NCBI GenBank assembly: GCA_039621445.1
Contig: CP154955.1
Span: 14,261,307-14,325,306 of the forward strand
Length of the DNA stretch: 64,000 nucleotides
Direction: 5' to 3'
From: Euglena gracilis
Lineage: Eukaryota > Euglenida > Euglenophyceae > Euglenales
Numbering within the stretch: the first letter of the stretch is position 1; each line of letters opens with the position of its first letter. Below, in pieces: positions 49,785-63,280 of the stretch. The translations under genes were made by a program, and so were the position numbers. A model generated the notes under the pieces. It was not told the DNA's origin, searched no databases, and was given only the letters and a program-made list of their open reading frames with translations.

Positions 49785-50032
49785 TTTTCCTGCAGTTTTC
49801 TCGCAGTTTTCCCGCAATTTTCCCGCAAATATTCTGCGATTTCCCTGCAGTTTTCCGCAGTGTTCCCGCAGTTTTCCCGCAGTTTTCCTGCAGCTTTCCC
49901 GCAATTTTCCCGCAATTTTTCGCAACTCTTCCACAATTTCCCCGCAGTTTCCCCGCAGTTTCCCGCAGTTTTCCCGCAATTGTTCCGCAGTTGTTCCGCA
50001 ATTATTCCGCAATTTTCCCGCAGTTTTCCGAG
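49785..50032. repeat. CAGTTTTCCCG degenerate array
   Basis: About 22 units of 11 bp (GCAGTTTTCCC). The minus-strand frames read repeated KLRENCGKTAG and are artefacts of the repeat. Confidence 0.9.
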
Positions 50033-50057
50033 GGCCTCCAATACATCCTCCCCTGAG

Positions 50058-52223
<2,166 letters not shown>

Positions 52224-52623
52224 GTGGGCCCAAGTGGTACAGACAGGCCTGTTGCTTCCCCCCCCCCCCCGCTGTCCAACACCCCCCCCCCCTTCGTTGC
52301 ATTATGGCTTCTTGTCTGTCTATGGCCGGCACTAACGTCGCTCCTGGCCCAGTTTGTGTGGTGAGTGGCCAGGGACCCCTCACACCAGTGCTCTTGTATT
52401 GCTCCCTCTGGCCGGGTGAGCAACCAACGACCCCCCCCCCCCCGGATGGAGGACAGACGTTACCAGTCGTTGGGCACAGAGGGGGTATTCAAGCTTTTCG
52501 CCCCCCATGTGTGTTGCATGCTGCGGCGCCTGACCTTTCACCCATCCAGAGAGCGAAGTGTTTTGGGGTTTTGCTGGATCCCCGTTCTCGGATCCCCATA
52601 TCTGTTGTGACTGATGTTGGACA

Positions 52624-53069
52624 ATGTGCCCCTTTTGTCCTTCCCAACGCATCGCTCGAGCAATCGTCTTTGGTTCACTGCCCCATTTTGTCAGCCAAAG
52701 CGCAGCACCAGCCTGGAGGCAACAGATGCCTGACGACTGGCCTGCTCTCGTCAAGGCAAACAGGTTGGGCTCGGAGATTTTTTTAAGGTTGTCTTGTTTC
52801 AACCATTCTCCCCAAACAGGGTGGTGGACGGGTGGGTGGGTGGGTGGGTGGGTTGAAATGACCCCCCCCCCCGCCCTGTTCAAGGGTATTCTGATTGGGC
52901 GACTTTTCGTTCGGAGGGACGGGACCTGCAATTGGGTACCGCCTGGAAGTGATGCTTCTTTTTAACAGATGAGGCTGGACCCACTCTGCCCCTGAGAAAG
53001 GTGCGGCTGGCAAAGTCTGGAACCCGTTGGCCCCCGCAAGAAAACTGCTCCAGAACGCCACCGCCCTAG
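52624..53069 (+). CDS. Small exons, one terminal
   Basis: Exon 52624-52763 begins with an ATG candidate, reads QRIARAIVFGSLPHFVSQSA then PAWRQQMPDDWPALVKAN, and ends at AG/GTTGGG. Exon 52969-53069 follows GATGCTTCTTTTTAACAG, reads EAGPTLPLRKVRLAKSGTRW then PPQENCSRTPPP and stop. Phases do not join directly, so they may belong to different transcripts or an exon is missing. Confidence 0.4.
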
Positions 53070-53327
53070 TCACTCCAACTTCCCCCTAATCTCCGCAATC
53101 TCCGCTGTCTCTTGTCATGCTTCCCGCCTTCTGTGAATGTTTTTTTGTCCTGTGTCTGACTATGCAACCTTTCTTGTATAGGCATATAATTTTAATTTCA
53201 AAGATACCATTCCAAAGGTACTGGATTCGTAGCTATGCGCACGTCTCCTGCAATGTGGTAATGTGGTCGTTTTTTTTTGTTGTGAGTGCAAGTCTAAAAT
53301 GAAGCCAGCAGTTTTTTTCGTCCCCCC

Positions 53328-53579
53328 TTAATGTGCGACATTAATTTCACAAATTTTAACCATATTTATGAGGTTTCTGAAAATTGCATTGTCAGCAGGT
53401 ACTAGCGGGTACTGGCAACCTTCCGGAGAGGCCGAATTTCCAACGTGACAAATCAGGCAGTGCTGGCCCCAACTCTTCAGCTTCCCAGGGGGAGGGGTAT
53501 CTGCATGGACCCAAATCAGCCAGTTTTTCTGAGAAAATTTTGTATGGTTGATTGCTCTTTGGTCGAAGTCAGGTTCCAT
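53328..53579 (-). CDS. Small ORF, 83 codons, ATG start
   Basis: Minus strand from ATG at 53579: MEPDFDQRAINHTKFSQKNW, KLKSWGQHCLICHVGNSASP and QYPLVPADNAIFRNLINMVK, then stop at 53328. Contains a CLIC cysteine pair. Not low complexity; no family recognised. Could be intronless or a last exon. Confidence 0.35.
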   Translation of the reverse strand: MEPDFDQRAINHTKFSQKNWLIWVHADTPPPGKLKSWGQHCLICHVGNSASPEGCQYPLVPADNAIFRNLINMVKICEINVAH

Positions 53580-53779
53580 GCGTAAGAAGCCTGGTTAGCC
53601 TGGCAAAAAAAATCGATGAAAATAAGATATGCACATCTGCTGCTGCTGCGCTGCTGCTTACCTAGGTGCACGTGATTTCTGCCTTTGTTGAAGCAACTGC
53701 GAAGGTGTATGCACTTGTGTGGGAGATGCTATGTCAGCCGCATCCACATTCAGCTTCTTTCAGAAAGTCTGCAATATAG

Positions 53780-53899
53780 TTTGAAGCATTGATTGTTCGG
53801 ACTTTGGAAAACCTGTTCCGCAAAACTGTGTTGAAAATAATGCAAACGTCTGAACAAGCTTTCTATATGTTAAAATGTGTTCTGAAAACAACTTCCTGA
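53780..53899 (+). CDS. Terminal exon candidate
   Basis: After TTCAGAAAGTCTGCAATATAG the frame reads FEALIVRTLENLFRKTVLKI then MQTSEQAFYMLKCVLKTTS and TGA. The same frame upstream (HVISAFVEATAKVYALVWEM) is also protein-like and is separated only by the TAG at the acceptor, so it is either spliced here or a gene broken by one stop. Confidence 0.35.
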   Translation, partial: FEALIVRTLENLFRKTVLKIMQTSEQAFYMLKCVLKTTS

Positions 53900-54497
53900 C
53901 TGTGAAAAGTGTGTACAGAAGGATTGAAATCAACGTTCAGCCAAAAAAACATGGCAATTTCAGGCTCTGCTGAGAAAAAAGATAGTTTTATGTCAATCAG
54001 GCCAAGTATGTCAGACATGCATTTTTTTTTCAGGTGTTTTCAGGCATTCTCAGGCATTTTAAAGGCGCCTATTTTCCAGGTCGTCTAAGGCAGTCCGGGC
54101 ATCAAACCAACGTCGGTCCGAATCAAAATATTAAAGATCCGAAAGGCCTTTTTGGGTGGATGGATAATGCCAAAAAAATGAAATCGCCAAATCTTGGCAA
54201 AAGCAACCCAACTCCCAGAGAAATGAATGGTTTCTGGCATCGCTGAAGAAAATTCTGCCTGATTGAAAATTTCAGGCATTTTCAGGCATTTTGGCCAAAA
54301 GAAAAGCATTTTTGAGGCACCTCAAAAAATAATGCCTGTGGCAGATTGAGCCCATTTTGTGGACACAAAATCATTTTGGCACACCAATACATGGAGATGT
54401 GCAGTTGCTTGCCAGGGCAGGTGTGATGCTGCTCGTTGCCCCTTGTGCCTCCCCAACTAATTAAAGATTGCATTTTTTTTTTGCCACCGAAGGTCCC

Positions 54498-54624
54498 TCG
54501 GCTGACTCCACTTTGGGTGATCCCATACGGTGAGCCACATCCATGTTTAATTTCTCTCAGGAAGTCAGGAAGTGGAAAATATGGCATGAAGTTTTTTGAC
54601 ATGGCAGGGTTCGAAGGTTCTTGA
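54498..54624 (+). CDS. Possible terminal exon(s)
   Basis: After TTTTTTGCCACCGAAG the frame reads VPRLTPLWVIPYGEPHPCLI, then SLRKSGSGKYGMKFFDMAGF and EGS to a stop. A GTGAGC at 54529 and TTTCTCTCAG at 54560 could mark a very short intron. The opposite strand also holds a 106-codon ATG frame (54282-54602), so strand is uncertain. Confidence 0.3.
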
Positions 54625-54657
54625 AACTAAGTCCATGGCCGTGTCCGGACACCATTT

Positions 54658-55288
54658 TCAAAAACACCAATATGTTTTATTTGATCCCTGATTAATTTCT
54701 TGCTCACAATTGTAGCACTTCCATTTTTTTTTTGAGATGGGGTCTGGGTTTGGGGGGTCAAAATTAACCACCGAGAGTGGGTCCCTGAGCCCTCCCCCCC
54801 TCAGGGCGTGGGTGGGTCTGGCTTTGACTTGACAACCAAGCAGAAACCTCCCCATCTCGGGAAGCATTGACAGGCGCCGCGTGGATCGTCTCGCCCCGCC
54901 TTGCTGGGCCGAGCGAGACGAGGAAAGTGCCAAAAACAACTTCCATCTTCTGGACTGAAAATTGATTGGTGGGTAGTTCAATGCTTAATATGCTACATGT
55001 AAACATGTATAATACATATGTCCCTACACAATACAATGTGTGTTATATTTGTTTTTTTTTATAAAAGACACACTCAGAATGACACTCAGAATGTACAAAT
55101 ACTTCCGCTGCTCCGGTTTTTTCCCAATACTCACCAGCCGCTTTGGAGCTGGTGAAGCATGAAACGGGCAAAAGTAAAATCAGAGAGCATCATTTGATTG
55201 CCCATTACACCACTCATCGACCAAGAATAAACTTCCCAAACACGTCCCAACTTTTGGTTGCGTAGAGTTTCAAGGCGGTTTATAAATG
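54658..55288 (-). CDS. Unrecognised minus-strand gene, three parts
   Basis: Exon 55288 (approximate) to 55135 reads FINRLETLRNQKLGRVWEVY, SWSMSGVMGNQMMLSDFTFA and RFMLHQLQSG and ends TG/GTGAGT. Exon 54954-54848, after CCAATCAATTTTCAG, completes that codon and reads CPEDGSCFWHFPRLARPSKA then GRDDPRGACQCFPRWG to GTTTCT. A last block, 54720-54658, reads WKCYNCEQEINQGSNKTYWC then F and stop, with a C-x2-C pair. The first join is in phase; the second is unproven. The DGSCFW piece loosely recalls the DGxC of OTU proteases, but nothing else supports that. Confidence 0.5.
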
Positions 55289-55449
55289 GGGGGGGGCGGA
55301 GTTATTTCGGCGGGAGAACCAAATTTGCAGCCAAAAGTGAATGCCACCAATCTGCCTCCCCGTACAATTTGCACCGGTTTTTGCCCAACTCCACCTTTTT
55401 TTAAACCAAACTTCCAGCCGGCCCCCCACGGTGTGTGTTCCGCCCGCAG

Positions 55450-58400
55450 CGCCCCTCCCTCCCCATGCTGCCACTCGAGGGCCAGGCCGCCATGTGGCAT
55501 TGGCTGGACCGCAACCGGAGCGGGGGCCTCACCGTGGCGCAGCGCATGGCGTTCATCCAGCAGTGCGGGCTGTCCCAGCTCAAGTGTGCCGGGCCCTCCT
55601 CCCCTTCGTTGGCCCAGGCTTTTTGTTGGTTTGGCTTCGCTCAGTCACGCCCAGGATATTGGATCAGCGTTGGTGTTATATGGGGAGGGGGTCCGACCCC
55701 CCCCCCCCCCCTCCGAGGGGGTCCAGGAACTCTGACCGTTTTCCCCCGGCCTTTTGCGCCGAAAAACTGATTTTTTTCAACACCTTTTTTTTGTCATTTT
55801 GGTTTTAAAAGTCACCTGACATCGAAACATTGGGCATTTTTAAAGACCTTAAAAATGGTCAAATGGTTTTGTTTTTAAGGGAGGGGGGTCGACCCACCCC
55901 TTCCAGGAGGGTGTCCAGGACCAAATCCCTCACATTTCTCTTCACTGGTCACCTCCAGTCACACCTAGTCACACTCAGTCATTTCACAGGTGTTTGGCAC
56001 CACCACGAAGGAGAAGGTTGGGGGGTGCCAAAAAGAAGATTTTCAATTATCAATTTTTGGACCCCCCCTCAACTCCCCCCAGGGGGCCACACATTTTCAA
56101 TCACAGCCGACCACCCAGTCATGACTAGTCACCCCCGGTCACGCCCAACCACATCTCGGTCCAGGTGGCATTCTCGGTGGTGTTTTTTTTTTCTTCTTCA
56201 AGCAAGGTCTCAAATGAACGCAGGCAGTTTGGTGTCCCCTTCCCAATTAAAATAAAGAATAAAGAGATATTATATGCACATATAAAACAGATGTGAGAGA
56301 CAGATACAAAAATAAATTCTGAATTTTATGAAGTGTGCAAATTCATATTTATATTTATTCACAATTTGTCTGGTTAGGGCCAACCATTGCTTAGCGGTTG
56401 TCCAACTGCACTTTCTGGGGGATGACTGGGTGGTTTTTTTTGTTCAATGACTGACGGAAAGCTTTTGACAAAATGGTCACAATCGGTGTGGGTTTTTGAG
56501 GTTTAGGTGAAGTGGCTGAAAAGAACGACCTTCCCCTTGAAGTTGGCGAGAATTGGTTGATTGGCTTTTTTTTGAAAAAGCGACTGATTATATTATTTTT
56601 TGAAATGAACTGGAAATGAACTCCTTGGTGGTAGTTTTGGTCAGCAACAAAATGTCGCGGTTGAACGGGAATACCAAAACTCAATGGGTGGGCCCATCTT
56701 GGTACCCCCAGTTGGCTTTATCATACCCCCCCCCCCGATATTGACCTCCAGGAAACTGTCCACAACTTCCCTGTACCCGCTAACCTGTCCTCATAGAAAT
56801 GTATCCTGCCCTTTGTACCCGCTGACCTCCTGTCAAAATTTTTGAGCATTTTCACATTTTTCAGTTGAAGAGACAAACAGTCCCAAGTTGAAAAAATTGC
56901 GAACGTTGTTTTCATATGATTCTGATCACAAATCTGTGGGAATTTTTTTTAAATTTTTGTGTCTAGCGAAGGTATGTCTTCTCGGGGGTCACTTGCTGTT
57001 TTTTTTAAAAAAATTTAGAGTTACCGACTGGTATTTGGCTGCAGACCCCCTCCCCCAGCCAAACTGCGGATAAGTGTCCAACCCCGTGTTGATGGTGCCG
57101 TAAATTTTTAAAGATTTTGGCCAATTTCCTTTTGAATTTGAGCCATTTTGGTCCGAGTGGCCAGAGTGACCAAACTATCCACCTGGGGAGGCAGACAGTG
57201 GAGTGGGTGACTGGTTTTTGAGAAAGTGGCTGATCAGTTTTTTTTTTTTTGGAATTGGAAGATAATGTCCCCCTCCCGCCGGAGATCAGTAACCCGTGGC
57301 ATGTTCGGCACCCACCGCCCCCTCAGCTTCCCCCCGACATCCCCTGCGCTCAGTTGGGTGGACGCCGACAGCGACGGGATCCTGTCCCAGCCGGAGTTCG
57401 AAGCCCTCTTGGCCAGGATTGTGGCCGGCGCCCCCGCAACCCTGCCAGCGAACGACACCGCGGCGGACAGGTGGCTGTTTCCCCGGCCTCACCAAGAGTG
57501 TTTACCTCCACCCCCCCTCAGCCGGCCATTGCCACCCGAACCACCAAAGTGGATTTTTGGGAGTTCTATGATTGCTATTGGTAAATTCTCAGACGTATGG
57601 ATGAATTTGGATATGAAATAACTCCCCCCCCCCCCCAAATTTAAATCCCCCCAGCTTGATGTTGAGCGGGATTTCAAGACCCTCAGGGAGGGCTTTATAT
57701 TTGAGGGGGCTTTTTTATATTTTGGGAGGGAAATCAAACTTTTTTGGGTGTCCTTTATTACCTTTGGCAGCCTGCGGCCGATGTCTCCTATATCAAATGC
57801 ACTCCTATATCAAACATTTAAGTTGTGCACTTCCTGATTTCACCAAAAATGCGCCATTTTTGTCCAAATTCAGGATTGATTGTGAAAATTTGTAATATTC
57901 ACTCAAAATTTCCACATCTTGCCCTGAATGGCACCTTACACTGGGGGGGGGGGGGCTTTATATTTATTTATTTGGGTGGGCTTGAAATTTTTTGGGGGTT
58001 TGTTGAAAAATATATTTCAAATTTTATCATTTATGCTAGTCCATTTGTCGCACAACAATTTCCAAGTTTCCTTTTCCATTTAGGTGGTCTAACTCGCGCA
58101 GCCTTTGTGTGTATTTCCTCACAAAGCCCAACGCTGGCCATGCACCACAAAAAGATTCCTTGTCCAAGGGGGGTTTATCATTGGGGGCGTTTATTATTTG
58201 GACAGAATTTTTTCAAGTCAAAAGTCAGCCAAAAACCCTCAACAGGCCCCAATTTTTTGGGCATTTTAGGGCCTTTTAAAATAATGGACACTCCTTTTGA
58301 CATTCTTTCCTGCAACGTAATCTATTTTTTGAACTTTGCAACAGCTTTGGAGTTGGGAGTTTGGGTTACCATTTGGGCAGCCAAAGTTCTGCCGGGGTTT

Positions 58401-61400
58401 TTGCTCAGGGTATTCATTGTTACCCCACCTCAACCGGTGATACGTCCTCCTTCTTCAATCCCGCAAAAGCAGAAACAGCGGCCTGGTTGAAATGCCCAAG
58501 AAGGACGTGGAAGCCCTGAAGAATCTGTTGCGTTTGTTGGCAAAGTTGGACCTGGGTGCTGAGAGTTGTTGTTCAGTGTAATAATTATCCTTTGGTTTTT
58601 TCCCTTTTTTCTGTATCGAAGTGCGACTTTCAGCCAGCCATCTGGGTCAAAATGTGTCTTTAATTTTTTTTGCGAAGTTGCACACCAACAGACTGGACAA
58701 ATTAGGACATCAAAAATCGTTCAAGCGCCTCCAGACCATTTCAAGGAAACCACTAAAATTTCTGGGCCATATGATATGTACCCCTACTTTCCGCTGCTTT
58801 TCGGGAGGTACCCATATTTCTCCATATGCCCTATTTAAAAGCAATCTATTTGTGCCCAATTCTCCCATCCCCCGGAATGATGTGCTCAGTGCTTTGGAGC
58901 ATTTGTGATGTGCCTTGTAGAGAGCTTTTGTGCATTCACCTTCCAAGACCGCCCGCAAGATGGCTGAATCCAGATCTTCTTCTTTTCTTTCTAACCCTGA
59001 TTCCCTCAAAAACTGTTCTTTGCCTCTTCACTGGGCCTTTCTGCGACAGTTTGAACGTCATGATAAAAAGCGAACGGCATACAGTGTTATACAGTAATAC
59101 AGTGTGAAAACAATCACAGGAAAAAATTATGGGAAAACTGATTTTGAAAGATGATGGGAATAATTCAACTTTTCATGGAAATGGTGGTGACTTTTCTCAT
59201 TTGTAATGGTGTTGCTTTTGACAAAATGGCAACTCAAAACCCCCAAAAATGTCAAAATGTTCTTCTGGTGGTCTTTTTTTGTGATTTTTCATCACAAAAT
59301 AAGCCCCCATTTCTTTTGCGTGTGCAATTCGACCTCCCCTGACAGTGGCTTTCCAAGAGGGCGTAGGAAAATTGCAGGAAAAATGGTGGAAAATTATGGT
59401 TCTTTCCGAAAAAATTTGTCTGCCGTAATTTTGTCTGGACTGCAGGTGGTGGCAAGCTTTCTCTCACAAAATGTGGTTCCCTCACTCTGGTCCCCGCAAT
59501 CTGGCAAACCGTACCATCGCATCTGCACATGGCACTCATGACACACAGACATTCACGACACACATAACACCTGAAATGCATGCCACACATGGCACACATG
59601 GCACACACGCCACACACATGCCACACATGCCACGCATGCCACACATCCCACACATGCCACACATGCCATCAATGACACACTTGCCACACATGCCACACAT
59701 GCCACACCTGCCACACATGCCACACATGCCACACATACCACACATGGCACACATGCCACACATGCCACACATGCCACACATGCCACGCATGCCATACATC
59801 CCACACACCCCACACATGCCACGCATGCCACACATGCCGCACATGCCACACATGCCAAACATGGCACACATTCCTCACATGACATCACACACCTGCCAGC
59901 CGCGTGTAATGCCATGGCATCGCCCGGCCTGGATTTCACTTGGAACTGCTGACCTCATCGAACCCCAAACGTCTGGGCCCCCAGCCAGCGAAGTGGGCGA
60001 GCTCATCCCCGAAGGGGACGCAGACGTCCTCTTCGACTTCTTCAAGGACCCCCTGCTGGTGGACGCTGCGGCGTTCCGGCTCTACGCCAGCCAACACGCA
60101 AAGCACCTCCTGGCCGTGATCCCCGAGGAGGGGCCCCTTGACCCTGGCCAGTTCCAGCAGGTACCTTACCTCCACCCCCCCCCTCGTCCAAGCCCCCCCT
60201 TATGGATTATCATAAAAATTCGCTTTGTGAATTTTCACGAAAAATTCATCAAGATTTTTGGTTGAGTAAAACCATATGAGGCTTGATTTGGTGAGATATT
60301 GCTAATTCCTTCACTTGAATGCCCGCAAGGTCAATAGGGAATACAAGCAAAGCTGGAAGCACCAACCACCTGTGTGTTTTGCTTGTGTTTTTACTCCCTC
60401 TCCCATTACGATCAAAGCAGATGTTTTATTCACCAAGACCATAAACCCCAAAAAACGGTTGTTTTTGTGTCCTGTGCCATATAGTGAAGATTGCCCAACA
60501 ATCAGGGGAAATGCCTCGGTCGCTTTGCACATAATTCCTCCCTTATGCAACACATAAACAGCAACGGGTAACTGCACCAAACAACATCGGAACCTTCAAA
60601 AGGGTTCCCATAGTCATAATTAAAATCAGAAACAACAATCATTGCATGACCACTAAAAGTCGCATGCAAAGGCCTTGGCCAAATGACGAAATAGCTTCCT
60701 GATTCTTTTTTTTTCGGGCTTTTTGCGGCAGGTCAGAATAATATGCAGCGCATAGGTTGTTGGTGGCAGAGGAGATTTCCTTGGAGGTTTCAGAATTCTA
60801 ATTTCTACAATTGCAGGGTCGTTCCTAAGTTCACTCGGTCTATTTTCAGGTGCTTCAGGCGGAGGTCCCCACCACCGATGCCCTGCGGACCGGACTCCAG
60901 CTTCTGTTCAAGTGGGCCAATGTGGATGGCTGCCAGAGTGCTGCCCTCCCACGGTGGCTGTGCCCGCTGAGGTATATTCACCAAGAATGCCAATAAAAAA
61001 TCCAGTTTTTTTTTGAAGAACGACATGAAAATACCTTTAGTTTTCTGTCTTAAAACTACTTCTATTTTTCTACCTTGCACAAGAAGCGGCACATATGGTG
61101 TGTGTCCTTTTGGTACGTTTGCGTGCGACGGTTAGCACACAACGTTGCAGTCTGGACAGTGCGCTGTGGGCACCGGCCAGCTCCATCGGGCTCAGTGGCT
61201 CCACCTCTTGCAATCCTTGCAGCTCGGCACCGTCAGGTCTGTTGTTCTGACTGAAATTTGTCATGTGGGCATTTACATAGGCGTTAGTGCATTGGTGCCC
61301 CAAATGATGACTTTGTCGGTGGGTGGATTGTGCAATGTGCTGCAACAGACATCCATGCCATTCTTTGTACACAGGTTTTATTCTGCCTTTTTTTGGGGTT

Positions 61401-62452
61401 TTGCAAGTTTTATGATTCATTGAGTTACGTTTCTCCAGATTTGGATGTACCCCGCCCCCCACGTGCCCCGACCCTCTCCTCCCCAGCTGGGTGGATCACA
61501 ACCGCGACTCGTGCATGTCCATCGACGAGTTCCTGGCGATGTTTGCCGCGCTGTCCCAGTCCCAGCACGAGCAGATCGACGGCACACTGCGGGCCTTCGG
61601 GGCCCTCCACGGCTCCTACCCCTCGGAGTGGCGCCGGGACCAGGTGGACCACGGCCCGTGGCTCTGCTGGCTCCTTGCCCCGACTCTGTGTCTGCATCAG
61701 GCTGTTTTTTTTTAGTTGGGTGCCAACCCACCCCGGGGGGGAGGGGTGCCTGCCTGGGCAGGCCCCCAAGGCAGGCCCCCTGGGCAGGCCCCGGGGTTGG
61801 TCTGCATCTCTTTGCAATTATTATATTATTATATTATATTATCATCATATTATTATATTATTATAAAATTATTTAAAATCATATTTATTATATTATTATT
61901 ATATTATCATTGTTATTATTTTTCATTTCGATGCCATTGCAGGTCCAATAGCGACAGTGGTTGCAAAAGATGGCGTTTAATTATTTGCGAAGGTTACTCG
62001 CCCAAGTCTATATATCTCACCTTGACAAGGTTTCCTGGAAACCATCTGGTGGTTATTCAGTTTTGAGGGGGAATTGCACAAACAAGCAATAGAAAATTCG
62101 CCACAATGATAATGACTGAATGAATGACTAGAATGCTACGTAGATCTTGCGATATTGTTGTCCAAGCCCATTCAGTTAGGCCAGACTATTCAGTGCCGTA
62201 TCCACAGCGCCAGCGAAGAAGTTGCCGCACGGCACTCCCGGACTGCGGTATCCCTGGGATGATGTCTCCCCCCGGCGGGTGTGCCGCAGGAGCTGAAGGA
62301 CCTGTTCCGCATCCTGTCCGGGCGCAAGCCGGGGCTGGACGCGGCGCGGCTGCTGGCGTTCGCCGCGGCGGAGCGGCTGGTGCTGAACGGGGAGGCCCCG
62401 GTGGCCACGGAGGTGACGGTGGACCAGTTCGTCTCCCTGTTCGGCGCGCCGG
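55450..62452 (+). CDS. Multi-exon EF-hand calcium-binding protein (partial, both ends open)
   Basis: Spliced plus-strand gene. Exons: 55450-55583, 57354-57470, 58470-58555, 59985-60160, 60850-60971, 61497-61653 and 62290-62452; each has an AG before it and GT after it, most acceptors follow a pyrimidine-rich tract, and all codon phases join in frame. EF-hand-type loops are visible: LDRNRSGGLTVAQ (degenerate, Q at position 12), WVDADSDGILSQPEFEALL (canonical D-x-D-x-D-G...E), WANVDGCQSAALPRW (degenerate) and WVDHNRDSCMSIDEFLAMF (D-x-N-x-D...E). The last exon encodes a helical stretch starting ELKDLFRILSGRKPG. EF-hand proteins bind Ca2+ and act as buffers or sensors; the target here is unknown. 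Third positions are strongly GC-rich, unlike the introns. The true start (before 55.4 kb) and stop (after 62.45 kb) were not found. Introns carry microsatellites and other reading frames. Alternative: exon 2 ends at 57419 and joins an extra exon at 57522-57580 (see separate entry). Confidence 0.8.
57522..57580 (+). CDS. Candidate alternative EF-hand exon
   Basis: A C-rich tract ending in CAG precedes 57522 and a GTAAAT donor follows 57580. The frame reads PAIATRTTKVDFWEFYDCY, in which KVDFWEFYDCY resembles the second half of an EF-hand (hydrophobic, D, F, then EF). It does not join the 57354-57470 exon in frame. It would join if that exon used the earlier GT at 57420, and it would then run in phase into 58470. 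Alternative splicing or a local indel are both possible. Confidence 0.4.
59545..59890. repeat. CACACATGC nonamer minisatellite
   Basis: About 38 copies of a 9-bp unit ACACATGCC in the EF-hand gene intron between exons 3 and 4. It is translatable as (HMP)n, which explains a long open frame. Confidence 0.95.
60315..60557 (+). CDS. Open coding-like block in EF-hand intron, strand uncertain
   Basis: Plus frame: KVNREYKQSWKHQPPVCFAC, VFTPSPITIKADVLFTKTIN and PVPYSEDCPTIRGNASVALH to TAA. The minus strand is also open over 60580-60311 (KATEAFPLIVGQSSLYGTGH, NRFLGFMVLVNKTSALIVMG). Codon third positions slightly favour plus. Unrecognised; it lies between EF-hand exons 4 and 5. Confidence 0.35.
   Translation: MNARKVNREYKQSWKHQPPVCFACVFTPSPITIKADVLFTKTINPKKRLFLCPVPYSEDCPTIRGNASVALHIIPPLCNT
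61070..61462 (-). CDS. Minus-strand ORF in EF-hand intron
   Basis: A 130-codon open frame: EWHGCLLQHIAQSTHRQSHH, CTNAYVNAHMTNFSQNNRPD, AELQGLQEVEPLSPMELAGA and RCVLTVARKRTKRTHTICAA to stop. Hydrophilic and not repetitive. It fills most of the 60972-61496 intron of the EF-hand gene. A shorter plus frame overlaps it. Unrecognised. Confidence 0.35.
   Translation of the reverse strand: MGGGVHPNLEKRNSMNHKTCKTPKKGRIKPVYKEWHGCLLQHIAQSTHRQSHHLGHQCTNAYVNAHMTNFSQNNRPDGAELQGLQEVEPLSPMELAGAHSALSRLQRCVLTVARKRTKRTHTICAASCAR
61815..61925. repeat. ATT-rich microsatellite
   Basis: TTATATTA/ATT units in the last complete EF-hand intron. Confidence 0.9.
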
Positions 62453-63025
62453 GTGTGTGTCCAGCAGGGCTGGACGGGAATCCCCGCAATCCTGGGTGGT
62501 AGGTGGTAGACTTCCCAGGCATTTGCCGGCGAAACTTTTTTTTCTGTATCACATATGCGTCACCACCAGCAAATATTTTTTTTTGACCACAGTGACTTTT
62601 TGAGCTCCTGGCTGGTTCCACCCCTGGTTATTGAACCAACTTTTCTTTTGTGTCCTGCTCATACATCTTTTTAAGGAGCCGGGGGGGGGGTTGCTGGGCT
62701 AGGGATAGAAATTTGGGCTGGCTCGAAATTTGGGCTGGTTTGCCCCCGGGGGGGGGGGGGGGGGGTGGACCCCGGCTGGACCTGAGCTGGGCTGGGCAAG
62801 GCCGAAATCGGGCAGTTTGCCTAAAAAACGACCTGTGATACAACTGAAAAAATGAGCATCTGACAACCCATCAAAAACGCCCAAAACCCCAAAATGCCAT
62901 TTTGGCCATTTTTTTAACACTTTTCCCCAAAAATTTTCAGCACCATGCGTCGAAATTTTTTGGGCTGGACCCTCCAAAAATGCTAGGTGCTGGCTTGCAG
63001 GGCTAGCGGCATCCCCCCCCCCCAG

Positions 63026-63280
63026 GCGGGGGATACTGTTGCAGTTAGGCCAGAAAGTCAGGGGGTCTGCAAAGCCTTAAAGAGATGCATGGTCCGGCGC
63101 CTGCCAAATGTATTCATGCCCTCGTTCAGAACAAGAGAGCCGCCGCAAGTTGTCGGCTGCAGTGTACGACACGGTCTGCCCCCAGGTGTGCGCTCCTCAG
63201 ATGCACGCTCTCACTCCCCGCTGTCTGACCCCTGTTTCCTTGGGAGATCGTGGCTATTGATTGCATTCCCCTGTGCCCCC
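63026..63280 (+). CDS. Exon-like open block
   Basis: After a C run and CAG the frame reads AGDTVAVRPESQGVCKALKR, CMVRRLPNVFMPSFRTREPP, QVVGCSVRHGLPPGVRSSDA and PLSDPCFLGRSWLLIAFPC before another C run. Phase does not fit the last EF-hand exon. Unrecognised. Confidence 0.35.

Noticed and set aside
59536-59939. Cys/Met-rich minus-strand frames (CGMCGMCGM) and plus HMP repeats
   Set aside because: Products of the 9-bp CACACATGC minisatellite.
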